Below are positions 33,155 to 44,202 of a stretch of DNA of 64,000 nucleotides, one piece after another. Source of the DNA: Spirometra erinaceieuropaei (lineage: Eukaryota > Platyhelminthes > Cestoda > Diphyllobothriidea > Diphyllobothriidae); contig CACRXP010001306.1 in the NCBI GenBank assembly GCA_902702965.1, positions 3,704 to 67,703 on the forward strand. Direction: 5' to 3'. Below the pieces are notes generated by a model. That model had not been told where the DNA came from, made no database searches, and saw nothing but the letters and a program-made list of their open reading frames with translations. The position numbers and the translations under genes were made by a program. Each line of letters starts with the position of its first letter. Position 1 is the first letter of the stretch.

Positions 33155-34241
33155 ATCCCTAGTAGTAAGGGTATATCGAGTCGATATACTCCAATAGCGT
33201 TTTTTCGATATACCACTCCTCGTAATTTCATTGGTTTCCCCGCCTATGCATTTTTGTCTGTCATTAGTTGGCGTACGTTTGGCGCGTTGCCAAATCGCGC
33301 ATTACGCCTGCACGTCATTATCTCATGAAGACTGAGTGGTGCGGGTGAGTGTGTTGCATCCTCCTTGTTCTTTGTTGTCATTTCCATCTATCTGCTTATT
33401 TTCTACATCTTATTGTCATTATGTTTAAGGAAGAGTCAGAGAGAGCAAAAAGACGTCCAATTAAGCGATATGGTGACGAAATATTTAGAGAAATTGAAGA
33501 AACAGTGCGGAAACGACGGTCGTTTGTAAATGTCTCACAAGCCCTTGTACGAAATTGCTCTGTTGTATGAGTGGACTACCCGATTCGGCGACGTACGAAG
33601 TAATCAAGGGTACGTTCTCAATAATTATTGATCACTGCTGTATCCACAGAGGTCTTAGGGATTTGGAATGACGACGGTAAAGCCGCCCTTGCCGATCTGG
33701 ATTTGTCCATTAAAAAGCGGCTTAAACGGTCACTGGAAACTGTCAAAGAAGGGCAAAGGATTAGTAACAACACCCAAGCCGGCGGTAAGTGTTCCTCCAT
33801 TACCAATTAAACACTACTCTTTAATGTAGATCCAACACCGGGATCTTTAACAGGGAGCTCGACCAATTCAACAATGAATAGCGCCAATATGGACTAATGA
33901 GACTACAGAAATTAATGTACATATTTATTTTATTGTTTTTCTAATATATACCTACTAATTCATACGGCTTTGATGTGTTGTGGGTACTTTGCGCTATTTT
34001 ATGCGTTTGTCATCCCGACTAAGACTGCGGTAGATGGTTTAGGAGGATGGGGAGGGCAGACAGAAAAAATATAGGTCGATTTAGTATAAAACGTAGGTAT
34101 TTCGTGGGAAAAGGGCTCGTGTCAATTGCTTTACGTGCTGCTACGGTCGTTTATCCAGTATATCGAAAATTCGATATCTACTCGACACAAAACCGCCGGA
34201 CAAAAACGCTAACCACGCGATATACTCTTGCTACTAGGGAT
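33155..34241. mobile_element. DNA element with terminal inverted repeats and fragmentary ORFs
   Basis: The left end ATCCCTAGTAGTAAGGGTATATCG and the right end (reverse) ATCCCTAGTAGCAAGAGTATATCG are near-identical inverted termini. Further subterminal inverted blocks (ATAGCGTTTTT / TTAGCGTTTTT and TCGATATAC) follow. Inside are short frames at 33,421-33,570 (basic, ESERAKRRPIKRYGDEIFRE) and 33,628-33,810 (GIWNDDGKAALADLDLSIK), which could be exons of a dead transposase or cargo. No DDE motif was identified, and the target duplication is unclear. Superfamily is not assigned. Confidence 0.65.
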
Positions 34242-34289
34242 AGGCCAAAATTCACACTTGGTTTCCTTATGCATAGGTCGCCATCGATA

Positions 34290-34372
34290 ACTAGAGATGC
34301 GACTACCTCAAAGGCGCTTGCCTATATTTCCCTTAATAAACTGATACTACTGATACTGATACCTGCTATATG
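34290..34372 (+). mobile_element. LINE 3'-end fragment
   Basis: GGCGCTTGCCTATATTTCCCTTAATAAACTGATACTACTGATACTGATA is the same kind of 3' end as LINE-2 (GGCTTACGCCTATTTCCCTCAATAAACTGAACTG), with a CTGATA tail. Only the extreme 3' end is present, i.e. a heavily 5'-truncated insertion. Confidence 0.7.
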
Positions 34373-36690
34373 CATGTAAGTGACACGTAAATCTGCTTTA
34401 CAAGTCCTAAACAGACAATCTCATCACTGTCTATTGCCTCGCCATCGCCCATTGTTTGCCCAATGCAGCAACGTTCACGCATCCGATGGCAGACCCGGGA
34501 ACAGCCTTCACATTACTATGAGAAGACTGGTCAGATGAAATAGCGGAACGTGAGAACGTACTGTCCAAGACGGCAGATCCTTTCACGGTAGGCTGGGAGC
34601 CTCGAGAGGCCTATAGATGACTCAGTCTTCAAAGATTCACCTAGATTGCCGTTCGATGTCATTTAAGCAAACTGGTTACTTCGTCAGAAATGCAGATTCC
34701 CTGCTGCTGGAGCAACTTGCGGAGAAGATACTACACCACGACGATGACGCTGATTCGGACGGATACATTTCCCTCATTTACTCCGCAAATATCCACGAAG
34801 AGCATGCTCAACACGTCTAGCGAATGTCCTTTTTGATATTTTCTTAGGCGTCCTAATAAAAAAGAACAAAGCAGGGTTATGGGAAAGGTGAATCAACGCA
34901 ACTTCAGTGGACAACACCAGGGCAGTAACCGCGTGCGCGTAGCAGCGTGGGCGAGCAGGAGATGGTGTGACAAAGCACTCACGAGAAAGCAAGCATGTCG
35001 TTCGATCGGTTTGCCAGTGATCGTGCGCGCAGTCATTAGCGACGCGAGGCCCACGGGCCCTGGGAACCAATTAACTTGCAGCAATGAGTGAATGGAGAAA
35101 ATCTTACTTATAGTCGACGCTCATTCATTGGGAATCCCACGCAACTATGTGTCCCACACTTTTAATAATGGTGTCTTCCTGCATGAAATCAAAAGACCAG
35201 ACGAAGTGAACCGTTGTTTTCGCTAAACAGTTTACGACCGATCAATTGTAGTTTTACCTGGCTGAAATTTGGGCGACGATTAGAAGTTTGTGGTTTTTCT
35301 CCCCGTAGTTTTTACAAACACTGTTGAAGTGTGCGTGGTTTCCTAGGGATGGCGTGCAGCGATTTATCCTGATCAATGACGGGTTGTAGTCCATAAATTG
35401 TCCTCTAATTCATTCGTGTTTCTTGGTGACGGTTATTGCCGGAACTCTAAGGAATGTAATGAAAAATGATGCAGATAGGCATGACAGTTTAGTATAGTCG
35501 CGAGCAGAAGCGAAAACATAGTTAAACTGTAGGAGATCGGGCGTTGGCATTGTGGTGTCTGTTGTAATTTATCGTACCCGACGTATATAGGGTAATGCCA
35601 AATTCACTGTTAGAATTGTACTCGTCTTTGCAGCCCTGCACTATTTATTCTTATCTTCTACGATTACAATTTTCGAACAAATCAGATGGAGGGCGAAATG
35701 ATGCCTTTAGTACAGATGCGATAGAAGTTCTGAAAGTGGTTGGGGTGCTTCTCAGTGACATGGTCTTGCATTTGTAAACCTTGTCGCATGAAAATCCATC
35801 TGTCACCTGTCCTTAGGTGCAACCTCTTCCTTTCATTGTCAGGACTAGGTTGTAGACCGACAGGCCTGCAGCGATTGTTAGCACGTTCAAGGTTATGTAG
35901 TTATGAGGAAGTGGGATAAAACATTTGGCTACATGCGACTAGTATAATTGCAAGCCCCAAAGGCGATGAAAAATGATGAATGGCTTGTCTCTTCAGCCAT
36001 CGTTAAATGACCTTCAGTCTCTTTTTTAAATCACACAAATACTAGACAGAGTAGCCGACTGACTGGTTGACAGGATCCTATGTTAATTGTCTGCTTCGGA
36101 ATGTCCAGCCTAGGAACTCACTGTAATTTTTGTGGACACGAGCAGCACGAGTGTGGAGTCACGAGCAGCAAACACTCACACCCACATATCACAAACACCT
36201 GTTGTGTCGTAGTCTACAGAAGACTTGGTCGCGCCTTAGAACTCAGAGCAGGGGATGTACTGTCGCCGAAACCAGGGCATGCATAAGATGAAGGCTGAAA
36301 CCCCTAATCGCCTAGTAGTTGTTCGCGGCATTACTGTGATCATGTTTAATATGGACGAACTTATGACATTTCAGACAGTTACTAGCTGTTTTGACAGATT
36401 TTGGATAATTCATTTTGGTCCAAATATGAAAAACGCGACGACCAGTGCGATTTGAAAACACGACAACCAGAGGGAAGATTGAGCACAGCCAACTGTTGGG
36501 TCAAAATAAATTAATATCTGTCGAAACGCCTGTTAATGACTTGCGTCTGGTAGTCATCTGATAAATTCTAGATTGAATACTCAAGAAATTCTGCTTGGAC
36601 AGTCTGTTTACTGTATCAACTTTGGTGGATTTCATACACTGCAGTAAGCTGGACAGATAACTTGACCCAAATGTGACTAAACTGGTGGCT
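34373..36690. other. No gene seen
   Basis: Unassigned sequence. No open frame exceeds about 100 codons, and none shows a family motif. Confidence 0.45.
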
Positions 36691-36693
36691 CCC

Positions 36694-36850
36694 GGTGTTG
36701 CTTCGTAGTTCAGGTGGCTAGAGCGTCAGCCGTACTTAAGCCTTCCCCATTTTGTCATGGGTTCGAGCCTCATCGACGTCGCCGCGTTTTCGCAGCTGCG
36801 TCAAATTAAAAATCCTGGACTACCTCACCATGTGTGGCTGCGGCTACGGA
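36694..36850 (+). repeat. tRNA-derived SINE-like sequence with pol III A and B boxes
   Basis: TAGTTCAGGTGG (36,707-36,718) fits the A-box consensus TRGYNNARNNGG exactly. GGTTCGAGCCT (about 36,760) is a near B box inside a perfect T-arm ATGGG-TTCGAGC-CTCAT. A D-arm GTTC...GAGC also forms. The acceptor strands do not pair and the anticodon arm is poor, so this is not a functional tRNA gene but a tRNA-derived SINE head. The body runs on downstream for an unknown distance. Confidence 0.6.
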
Positions 36851-38417
36851 TCTGGGAAACACCACCCACTGTATCCTCTAGCAAAGGAGACCGAGTACCT
36901 AAGGTCCATGATACGCATCCGCGTCTTGGAATACGGTGTTGAACCATGTTTTGAACTGTTCTCCCTTACAACGTTTCCATGCGCGCATCGACGTCGGACT
37001 GAGGACAGAAAGACTGGACTTACGGGATTGGCGACCAATAACGTGTCCAGAACACCTCATTTGGCTTTCCTGGATGGCCTGAGCCATCCTCGCAATGTCG
37101 CAGTCTGCAAGGACTTTCTCATTCTAAGCGAATTCAGCGTACCTTACTTAAAGCATGACCCTTAAGTAGAGGTGGCTAAACACCCCCCCCCTCCCAGTTC
37201 TCGTCTGCTCCCGCCTAGGTGCCCTGTTGTTGTACAGCCGCCGCATTACACTGACGGTTTCTTTCCTGAGGAGAGCGGCCATCTGACACTAAGGTAGGAA
37301 GTTGTGGATCGGTCATCGAAGGTGATAAGGTACTCGACCTTGTCAGCGTATTTAGGAATAAGGCCGCCACACACCGCAAAAACAGTCACTCACTAGAAAG
37401 GCCTGCCGCCAACTTGACGAATACCTTACAAGTATTCTCGAGTATTGTCGATGTATGAAGCTTGCTCCACGAAGGTCTCCACTCCAACCCAACCGAATCG
37501 GCAGTCATCTCTAGCCGACCTTGTCGGCACTTCCCGAATATGACGGAAGGATTTGTCGTTGTGGGAACTAGCGCGAACTGTTCATTTCGATAACTGTAAG
37601 GTATTTGGACTGATTTAGTCACTGTGACGCTGCTAGTTGAAACTGAAAACTCAGCTGTTTTATGGACTAAGGGCCTCAATGATATCCATTTGCCGCCGTT
37701 TCCTCCTTTGATTAAAGTCACAAAGCGAGCCGCATTTCTTTGCTTAGAGGTTCGGTTTTTTGGGTAGGCATAGTTTTTTTACCGGCCGTCTTGTTTGTGA
37801 CAATTTGAGCACGATTGAGGTAAATTTTCAAGCATATTCGAACCAGAACATGGTCTAGTGCACAGGCAGTGACACTCTTGGCACCACGTATCGATCTGCC
37901 AATATGAAACCAGTCACGGAACCTAGCACTGACTGGAACGTAATCCGGCTTGCCATAAGACGATCGTTTGAATACCAGATCGATAATAGGGCTGTTTTGA
38001 GAGCCGCCTGGCCCAGTCAGGTCATCCCAGCCTCTGGCAACTATCAGTCGATCACGACAAGGGAGTATTTGAACTAGCATCATGCTGGCACTTAAACAGA
38101 AACGATAGGATAATTATAAAGTGCCTTTTCAGTCTTCCGCGAATCAGTCGGCCATGGAGTGGTTCCCACACAAGCAGTGCATGGTTCGTTTGTTGTCCGG
38201 TAGGATCTCACTGTGTGTGCTAGAAGAATTCTGAATGCTGCTGTGATATGGAGTAAGCTGAGGGTTGACACCTGAAATCTTAATAGCTCGAGAGTTTGAG
38301 TCGGGGATTTGGACTTCAGACAGATAGTAGACATCGACGTTTGGTAGCTGAAGCGAAAAGGCGAGTTCCAGGAAGTAATCGCGAAGGAGACACGGTCGCT
38401 AGAACAAGAACTTTACT
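36851..38417. other. No gene seen
   Basis: Short frames only. A C-run lies at about 37,182-37,192. From about 38,350 the sequence becomes related to the flank of hammerhead-like motif B1. Confidence 0.4.
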
Positions 38418-38460
38418 AACTTGACGTTTCAGATTTTCGCTCGAATCCATAGTCAAATAC
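38418..38460 (-). ncRNA. Hammerhead-like motif, family B copy 2 (decayed)
   Basis: The minus strand still shows GGATT...AATCT (helix II) and GAAACGTC followed by AAGTT, in the same flanking context as 3,460-3,504. The core reads TTGACTA instead of CTGATGA, so it should be inactive. It also shows that the family ancestor had GAAACGTC, as PLE-B does. Confidence 0.45.
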
Positions 38461-39290
38461 AGAGTCGGATACGGGTATTGGATTGCCCAGGTGTTGCAGT
38501 ATTTCTAGAATGTAGTTGCTAGGCCGTCACATGCCAATAACAGTTAGCAACCCTCGAGTGCATCACGACTCCACTGGTCAGATGTTGAAGTCTGCAGTTG
38601 CTGTGCGCCGGTTTCGTCGATGAAAACTACGCGTCGTCAGACCTTGAGTACCAGAAACCGGGGACTTTTGTGTATTTCAGCATCCAACACAAAGCGTCCA
38701 TCCCCGTTTGAGGGGTCCAGCTCGCATGACTTTCACCCACACAACCGCACAAAGGTTGCAGAGCATTTCGGTCCGCAAGGACGTCGTGGTACAGATTGCA
38801 ATATTGTGTTTGGACATTTTTCATGTGAGCTCACTTGGTGATTTTAAGTACAGTCCGGTGATCTCCTGTAGCACTTGTCCGCGAGCCCAGTCGCAGGGTA
38901 GCAGTTACAATCAAACTTACTTAATGATGGTTTACGATCGCAACGTCACGATTTTATTATCGGGCTTTTTGGCCTTGCGTAAACTCAGATCTATTTCGTG
39001 AATACTGCGTACTCGTTTGCCACAGCCCCTCCTCAGATTTTCATGTGTCTACGCTGCACCATCCACTCACCATTTCTAAATGTTTTTGAGTTATATCCAC
39101 GACCGGGGAACCGGTTTTTGAGGTGGGCTTCAGTCTTCCTATCCCTTTGCCTCGGTTTTTTCATAATTGGAAGGGTACATAATGGCTGTTCTGTCGTCGT
39201 TGCCGACGGTGTCCGCCGTTTACTCCACGGCATGGTGAAGCAGGGATGGTGACTTATGCATGAATTAATTTATTGTGAATGCAGACTTGC
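38461..39290. other. No gene seen
   Basis: No supported exon. Scattered frames of fewer than 100 codons. Confidence 0.4.
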
Positions 39291-39508
39291 ACAGCATCTA
39301 CCGCACTCTCTCCTCCCCCCACACCTGGAATCGGTGTCCAGACAGAGCTAAGGAGACTGAAGGCGGGTGGCACGGTCGAGTCACTCCACACCCCATGGTC
39401 CACACAGCAAATGACCAGCAACAAAAGGGTGGCTGGCAAGGCCGGAGCCCCACCTAGGCGTGCCGTCACACCTGGCTCGGATCCCAATAGGTGGGAGTGC
39501 GATTGTCT
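39291..39508 (+). repeat. Dispersed GC-rich repeat R2, copy 1
   Basis: Shares, in the same order, CCGCACTCT, TCCTCCCCC, CACCTAGGCGT, GGTCCACA, GGCTCGGATCCCA and TAGGTGGGAGT with 42,379-42,613. About 220 bp. It is unlike the AT-rich surroundings. It might be a SINE, but no A/B boxes were found. Confidence 0.65.
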
Positions 39509-40540
39509 AAAAGTTAACAGCCATAAATTCTAGTATACGATGTCCAATGAGAGAGCAGTTTCCGTTCTAGCAATGTGTATAACATATCCAGTACGTGTAA
39601 CTATTACTGTGGACATAAGAGTCATCTTCTCGGGGCGTCCTTATATGTGCCTGAAATTTCTTTCTGATAGCGTGATTCTTTTCCCAGTCATAGTTAAGCA
39701 CTACTCTACAGCATGTCTCGACGGCGTCACAGGTGGGTTGGAAGGACATTTCATTGACTGCTGAAGCTGTGCTCAGTATGATGACTCTCGAACTTGAGCT
39801 GTTATCGAGACAAGTATAAAATTGACCGAAAAAAATAAAACTGGTGGGGACGATCTGTACAACGGAAAGCATACGAGAAAATCACGTACTTGAGTAAACG
39901 GGTGAAATAAAGATTCACAAGAAATTCTTTTGTGAGAAAACATGCCTTCTCGTCTTCACTTCCAACCTCTAGTTCGATTTTAGAAGACCTTTCCCAACGG
40001 GAGAATCGAACTGTGCATATACTTGTGATGTGGAAAAGTTCTTGCCTACGTTGTGCGGCGTTAGCCAAAAAATCGAGGGCCATAGGTAAGTTGTCGCCAA
40101 CATCAGCCCTGCCATCGATGCGTATAGCGTTTGTCTACTTGTAGTAAGGTCAGGCCTATTCTAGGTTTTGCTGAACTATGTGTTATGGACACGGGGGACA
40201 GCCAAGGCTGCTAGCCCATATAACCTAACTTATTTCAAGTTTATCAGGCAGGTTCATCGCATGAACAGATGGAAAGAGTGGGATGCATCAGCTCGTGTCG
40301 GCTTGAACTGAAAGACATGTTTAGTTGGCTCTACCATGTTCGTACCGCGAAGTCCTCCGTCTTGCTAACATTTAGCTTACGCTTATGTTTGTCTGCACTA
40401 GCAGTCGCGCGTGTTTTCGATCGTTTTCCAAACCACTGCATGCAATTTGCTTAAGCCACAAGTGCTCAGACTTTCCAACCTCTCTTTCACACCTTCCGAT
40501 CCAGATTATCGTGCCCTTTCTTCCTAACCATCTTCCAAGT
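39509..40540. other. Upstream region of the RUN-PDZ-PTB gene; no exon supported
   Basis: No exon could be framed. A pyrimidine-rich run ends in CTTCCAAG directly before the ATG at 40,541. It could be a splice acceptor for a 5' UTR exon or a trans-spliced leader. No TATA box or core promoter could be recognised. Confidence 0.35.
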
Positions 40541-40792
40541 ATGCCGCTTTCGGACCAACGCCTAAAGGATCTCAAGGCCTGCATCCTTGCGTTTCACCAA
40601 CATCCTGGCCAGCCGATCGATGACACGCACCCTACCATGATCAATTTTTTCTCCACCCTGGAACGAATATTTCGACATGGCTTAAAGAATGGAACATCGC
40701 GAGACCTCTGGAATTGGATAGAAAGGCTTCCATCCTATACGTCCGATTCGGGTTATTATATTCCTTATCAGTTGTTGAAGGCCATCAACGAA
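40541..40792 (+). CDS. RUN-PDZ-PTB gene, exon 1: N-terminal half of the RUN domain
   Basis: 84 codons from ATG (40,541) to a strong GAA|GTGAGT donor. The sequence LKACILAFHQHPGQPIDD, then FFSTLERIFRHGLK and LWNWIERLPSY, is the classic start of a RUN domain (helix, charged turn, LExIxxHGLK, W-x-x-I-E). The open frame extends upstream without a domain, so this Met was chosen because the domain begins about ten residues later and a possible acceptor lies just before it. The frame continues seamlessly into 43,901. Confidence 0.8.
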
Positions 40793-43700
40793 GTGAGTGC
40801 TCCATATGCTGTCTCAGCCTACTTTCAACATCTCTATTCCAATGTTCACTTATTGTCGCTTTACCTAGTGCTTAATACGTTTTAAGATGATAACTGTGGA
40901 CCCTATAAACCTGCGGAGACAGAAACCATCTTACTGTCATTGTTTGTCATGGACTGTTGGTATCCTTTAGAGTTTTCTAGATTCAGTGCTGGTTTATTCA
41001 CCGGAATAGACGCACCCGAGGTCAAAGCTATGTCAGAAGACAGTAAGGATAACTCGGTTATTTTTTGTGGTTCTATAGCAATAAACAGTAAGATTAGCGG
41101 AGCACAATAGAGTTAATAAGGCAGGAAATAATTTGAAAGTGGACGTACATTCGAGGTGATAAGACTAGCAGTCAGCGAATGACGCCAAAGTGTGGTGGTC
41201 GGTTCATAAGCGAGCGGCAACAAAGAGCGATAGACAATGGACAAATAACAATGAACAAAGAATGACGAGACCCGACGAATAGGGATAGAGACAAAGACAG
41301 GTAGAATGAGTAAAGTCTGGTTACTAACAAACAGTTAGTAGCAAAGGGAAAGACAAGAATAGAAACTGACATCAGGGATGTCACATAGACCGCTAGGTTG
41401 TTTTTAAAATTCCCGCCACACGTATTATCTACAAGGCACGGTTATCCTTATCGTTGTTTGCGCAGGAAGAGACGTCGGTTGAGAGGCTGGTCCAGGTAAA
41501 CGCAGCGTTGCCAAAAACAGCTAAGGCCTACGGAAGTTCGGCTTTAACTGCAAGGTTGCTGTTTGTTCCGCTTCGTCGTATTGGGCGATTTCCTTTCCCC
41601 AATGAAGGCTGGTTGGCGCTGCATGATGCTGCGCTGATTATACCCGACGTAGCTGGTCGGGGACGGTACTAGGAGTGAAGAGGATGGCGAAATCAGCAGC
41701 GAGCGCATTAATACAGTCCACTGATGGCTCTGTACACCGATATTAAGTGACCGGCTCGTCCAAAGCGTTTGCCTGTAATTGTCAGTCCGGACGCCAGACC
41801 AGGCAATTAAAACCACCATGCAGGAACAGGCTCAATTGTAGTGGCGACCAGCTGCAGTCGTAAAAAGATTTTATGTCTCCATAATCCTCAGATTAGATTA
41901 TTCTCTTTAAATGAACGTTGATTGACATTCCTCAATTCCACGTCCATATATTCAGAGTGATTTTCGTTGTACTGGAACCAACCACCATAGATAGTGATTG
42001 TGTAGGTGAACGTGGTATAGGTCATGGCTGGCGAAACGGTATGCATGCCAGAAGGCAGCGACATTTGTGCAGCCAGGTTTTGCAACTCCCATTTTGTGTC
42101 CTCCACTCAGTATAGCCCACTTGGATGTGGCAGACACCGCAAGGATAGGCGAGCTTGTGAGCTCTTCTACCCAGCGGAAGTAGATGTAAGCAGACAAAGT
42201 GATTGGTTATGACTATTCCAACATAGAGGTGGGTTTGGCTTATTGGTAGTTGCCTTCTTTCTGCGTGAGACGGCCCGTTACCCACTGTAATGCTGCGCAC
42301 CATCGCTAATGTTTTGCAACCGTTCCCAAATGATCAGCGTCGTTTACGGATTCCGATTGTCTCATGCTCGTTCAATTCCAAATCTTCCGCACTCTGTCCT
42401 CCCCCATCTGGGCCCCGTGTCAAAACATAGCCAAGAAGACCAGGGACGGGAAAGGGGGCAGTTGGCTGGCACGGCCAAACCCGCACCTAGGCGTACCACG
42501 ACATTCCTTGGTCCACAGTAAACACTCGACCAACAACAAGAGCGACGGCTGAAACTGCCGGAGCCGCCGCCACACTTGGCTCGGATCCCACTAGGTGGGA
42601 GTACGGTAGACAATGACAAGATGTACAAAAAGTGACTACAATGTTATGTCCTACTTTACACGTGCTAGGCTTCTGTAGGCCCTCTCTACTCCTGGTTATG
42701 TGTAAAAGGAATATTATCTTATGCCTACATTCTGCAGAGGTTTGTTACCTTCGTTTCCCAGACAGTGTGTGCGCTTTTGATCAACTAAAATGACAAACCG
42801 CCATCGTTCTAAAACGATGCCCGGTTTGTCAGAACCGGCGACTGCTATGAGTTGAAGATGACAAATGCTGTTGACATGCCCATTTTATATTCGAGAGAGT
42901 AACGTTGCCAATGAAAAACAGAGACATTTAGCATACATGCAAAAATATGAGTAAAATGTCAGTAGCCGAAAAGACAAAAGTAAAAAGGCACAACTTTTTG
43001 TCAAACTGGAATTTGTGCAGTCTTGCGCACCAGTTCTGGTGGCGAGTCGTTAGTCGCAAACGAGGCGAAGAAGCCGTTCTTTGACTCCGGCATAAAATGC
43101 TCATAATTTAGAGGATTTGCCATCTCCAAACTGAACTGGGAAAACAGCAAGCTCTGTCTGCCGAGATAAGAATAAAATTCTGGAATGTGCATGTTAGATT
43201 CGGGACGTCGGTATTTCAGTCCGAAAACCATATTCTCCAGCCACTCGTTTTTGAACAAAAAATTCGTCTCTTGCATTTAGCAAATCTGATGTTTAGCGAG
43301 TAAGTTATGTCTATATGTTGAAACTTATTAATTAGGATCGTTCTAAATAGCAACTCTGATCACCACTTATGTATGTAATCATTAGCCTTTTTCATCTGTA
43401 GTAATATCTTTGGTAGTAGAAGGCGACCTCCACAAAAATATCGATTTTTTTAGCCTAGGCCACTTTTGGTTGACCGCTGTTCTTCATTATCGGGCTCTAG
43501 GGCAGGTTAGATCACGAATACATTTCGTCCAGCTATTTTCCAGCTCCGACTAATTGCTTTGTCCTCGCGTTAGTCATTGATCCAGGAACTCGGCTATGGT
43601 ATGACCACCTTGTAAACTTTGTAAGTTTGCAGTCTACGCAGAGTGAGATGGTTATCTGGGTTCTACTTCGACCTAGATTGCACCATAGGTTGACGTGATG

Positions 43701-43900
43701 TACCTACTTGATGCAGATTTTACGTTTGTTTTGACCTTGTCCACGCTATAGGACAGTCATGTCCTTAAATGACTTGGCGGTTGCACGTTTATTGTCAAAA
43801 TCTGCAAGTCCGTCGACAGTTCAGGATATCCCAGTCGATGCCTCCTGCTCCATTTCCGAGGATCCTATTGTATGTGTCGCATTAATTTTTTTCCTATTAG
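40793..43900 (+). other. Large intron of the RUN-PDZ-PTB gene, containing repeat R2 copy 2
   Basis: 3,108 nt between GTGAGT and TTCCTATTAG. It splits the RUN domain in phase 0. It holds the R2 repeat copy at 42,379-42,613 and otherwise nothing recognised. A frame at 43,759-43,869 ending at a GTATGT could be taken as an exon, but its entry phase does not fit. Confidence 0.65.
42379..42613 (+). repeat. Dispersed GC-rich repeat R2, copy 2 (intronic)
   Basis: Homologue of 39,291-39,508 in the same orientation, with the shared words CACCTAGGCGT and GGCTCGGATCCCA. It is about 20 bp longer through internal insertions. It lies inside the first intron of the RUN-PDZ-PTB gene. Confidence 0.65.
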
Positions 43901-44202
43901 GCCAAAAAGTCCTCTCGTGTAACTACTGCTCAGGGAAAAGGCCGACTCTTCTTGCGTACTTTGGTGCATCGGAAATTGCTTGAGAATTTGCTGCAACTGT
44001 TGCGGGACAACCCAGTCCTTGTCTTGCGCCACTACGAGATTGAAAATAGCCTGTTTACGGACGATATCCTTTCGGAGATCCTACGTTCTCTGTTTGCAGA
44101 ACTCGCTCGCCTTGACTTTCAGCTGGACCTCGACAACGCCGACTTTCTGGACGAGACTTGGGAATTGGCTGTGATGAAAGAGCTTCAGTTCGTTCCATGC
44201 AG
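43901..44202 (+). CDS. RUN-PDZ-PTB gene, exon 2: C-terminal half of the RUN domain
   Basis: Begins AKKSSRVTTAQGKGRLFLRT, matching the RUN signature TxxGRGRxWLR. It continues LVHRKLLENLLQLLRDNP, YEIENSLFTDD, then LARLDFQLDLDNADFLDETW, which corresponds to the final RUN helices (L-x-F-x-L-x-L). It ends at TGC AG|GTGGAT in phase 2, and the PDZ exon supplies the third base. The protein is continuous with exon 1, giving a RUN domain of normal length (about 165-175 residues). Confidence 0.85.

Noticed and set aside
36700..36795. tRNA gene
   Set aside because: A and B boxes, D-arm and T-arm are present but acceptor strands do not pair and the anticodon arm is poor; called a tRNA-derived SINE.
43759..43869. 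Possible exon starting ATG with a GTATGT donor before the RUN exon
   Set aside because: Joining exon 1 directly to 43,901 restores a clean RUN domain; entry phase from exon 1 does not fit this piece, and it would break the domain.
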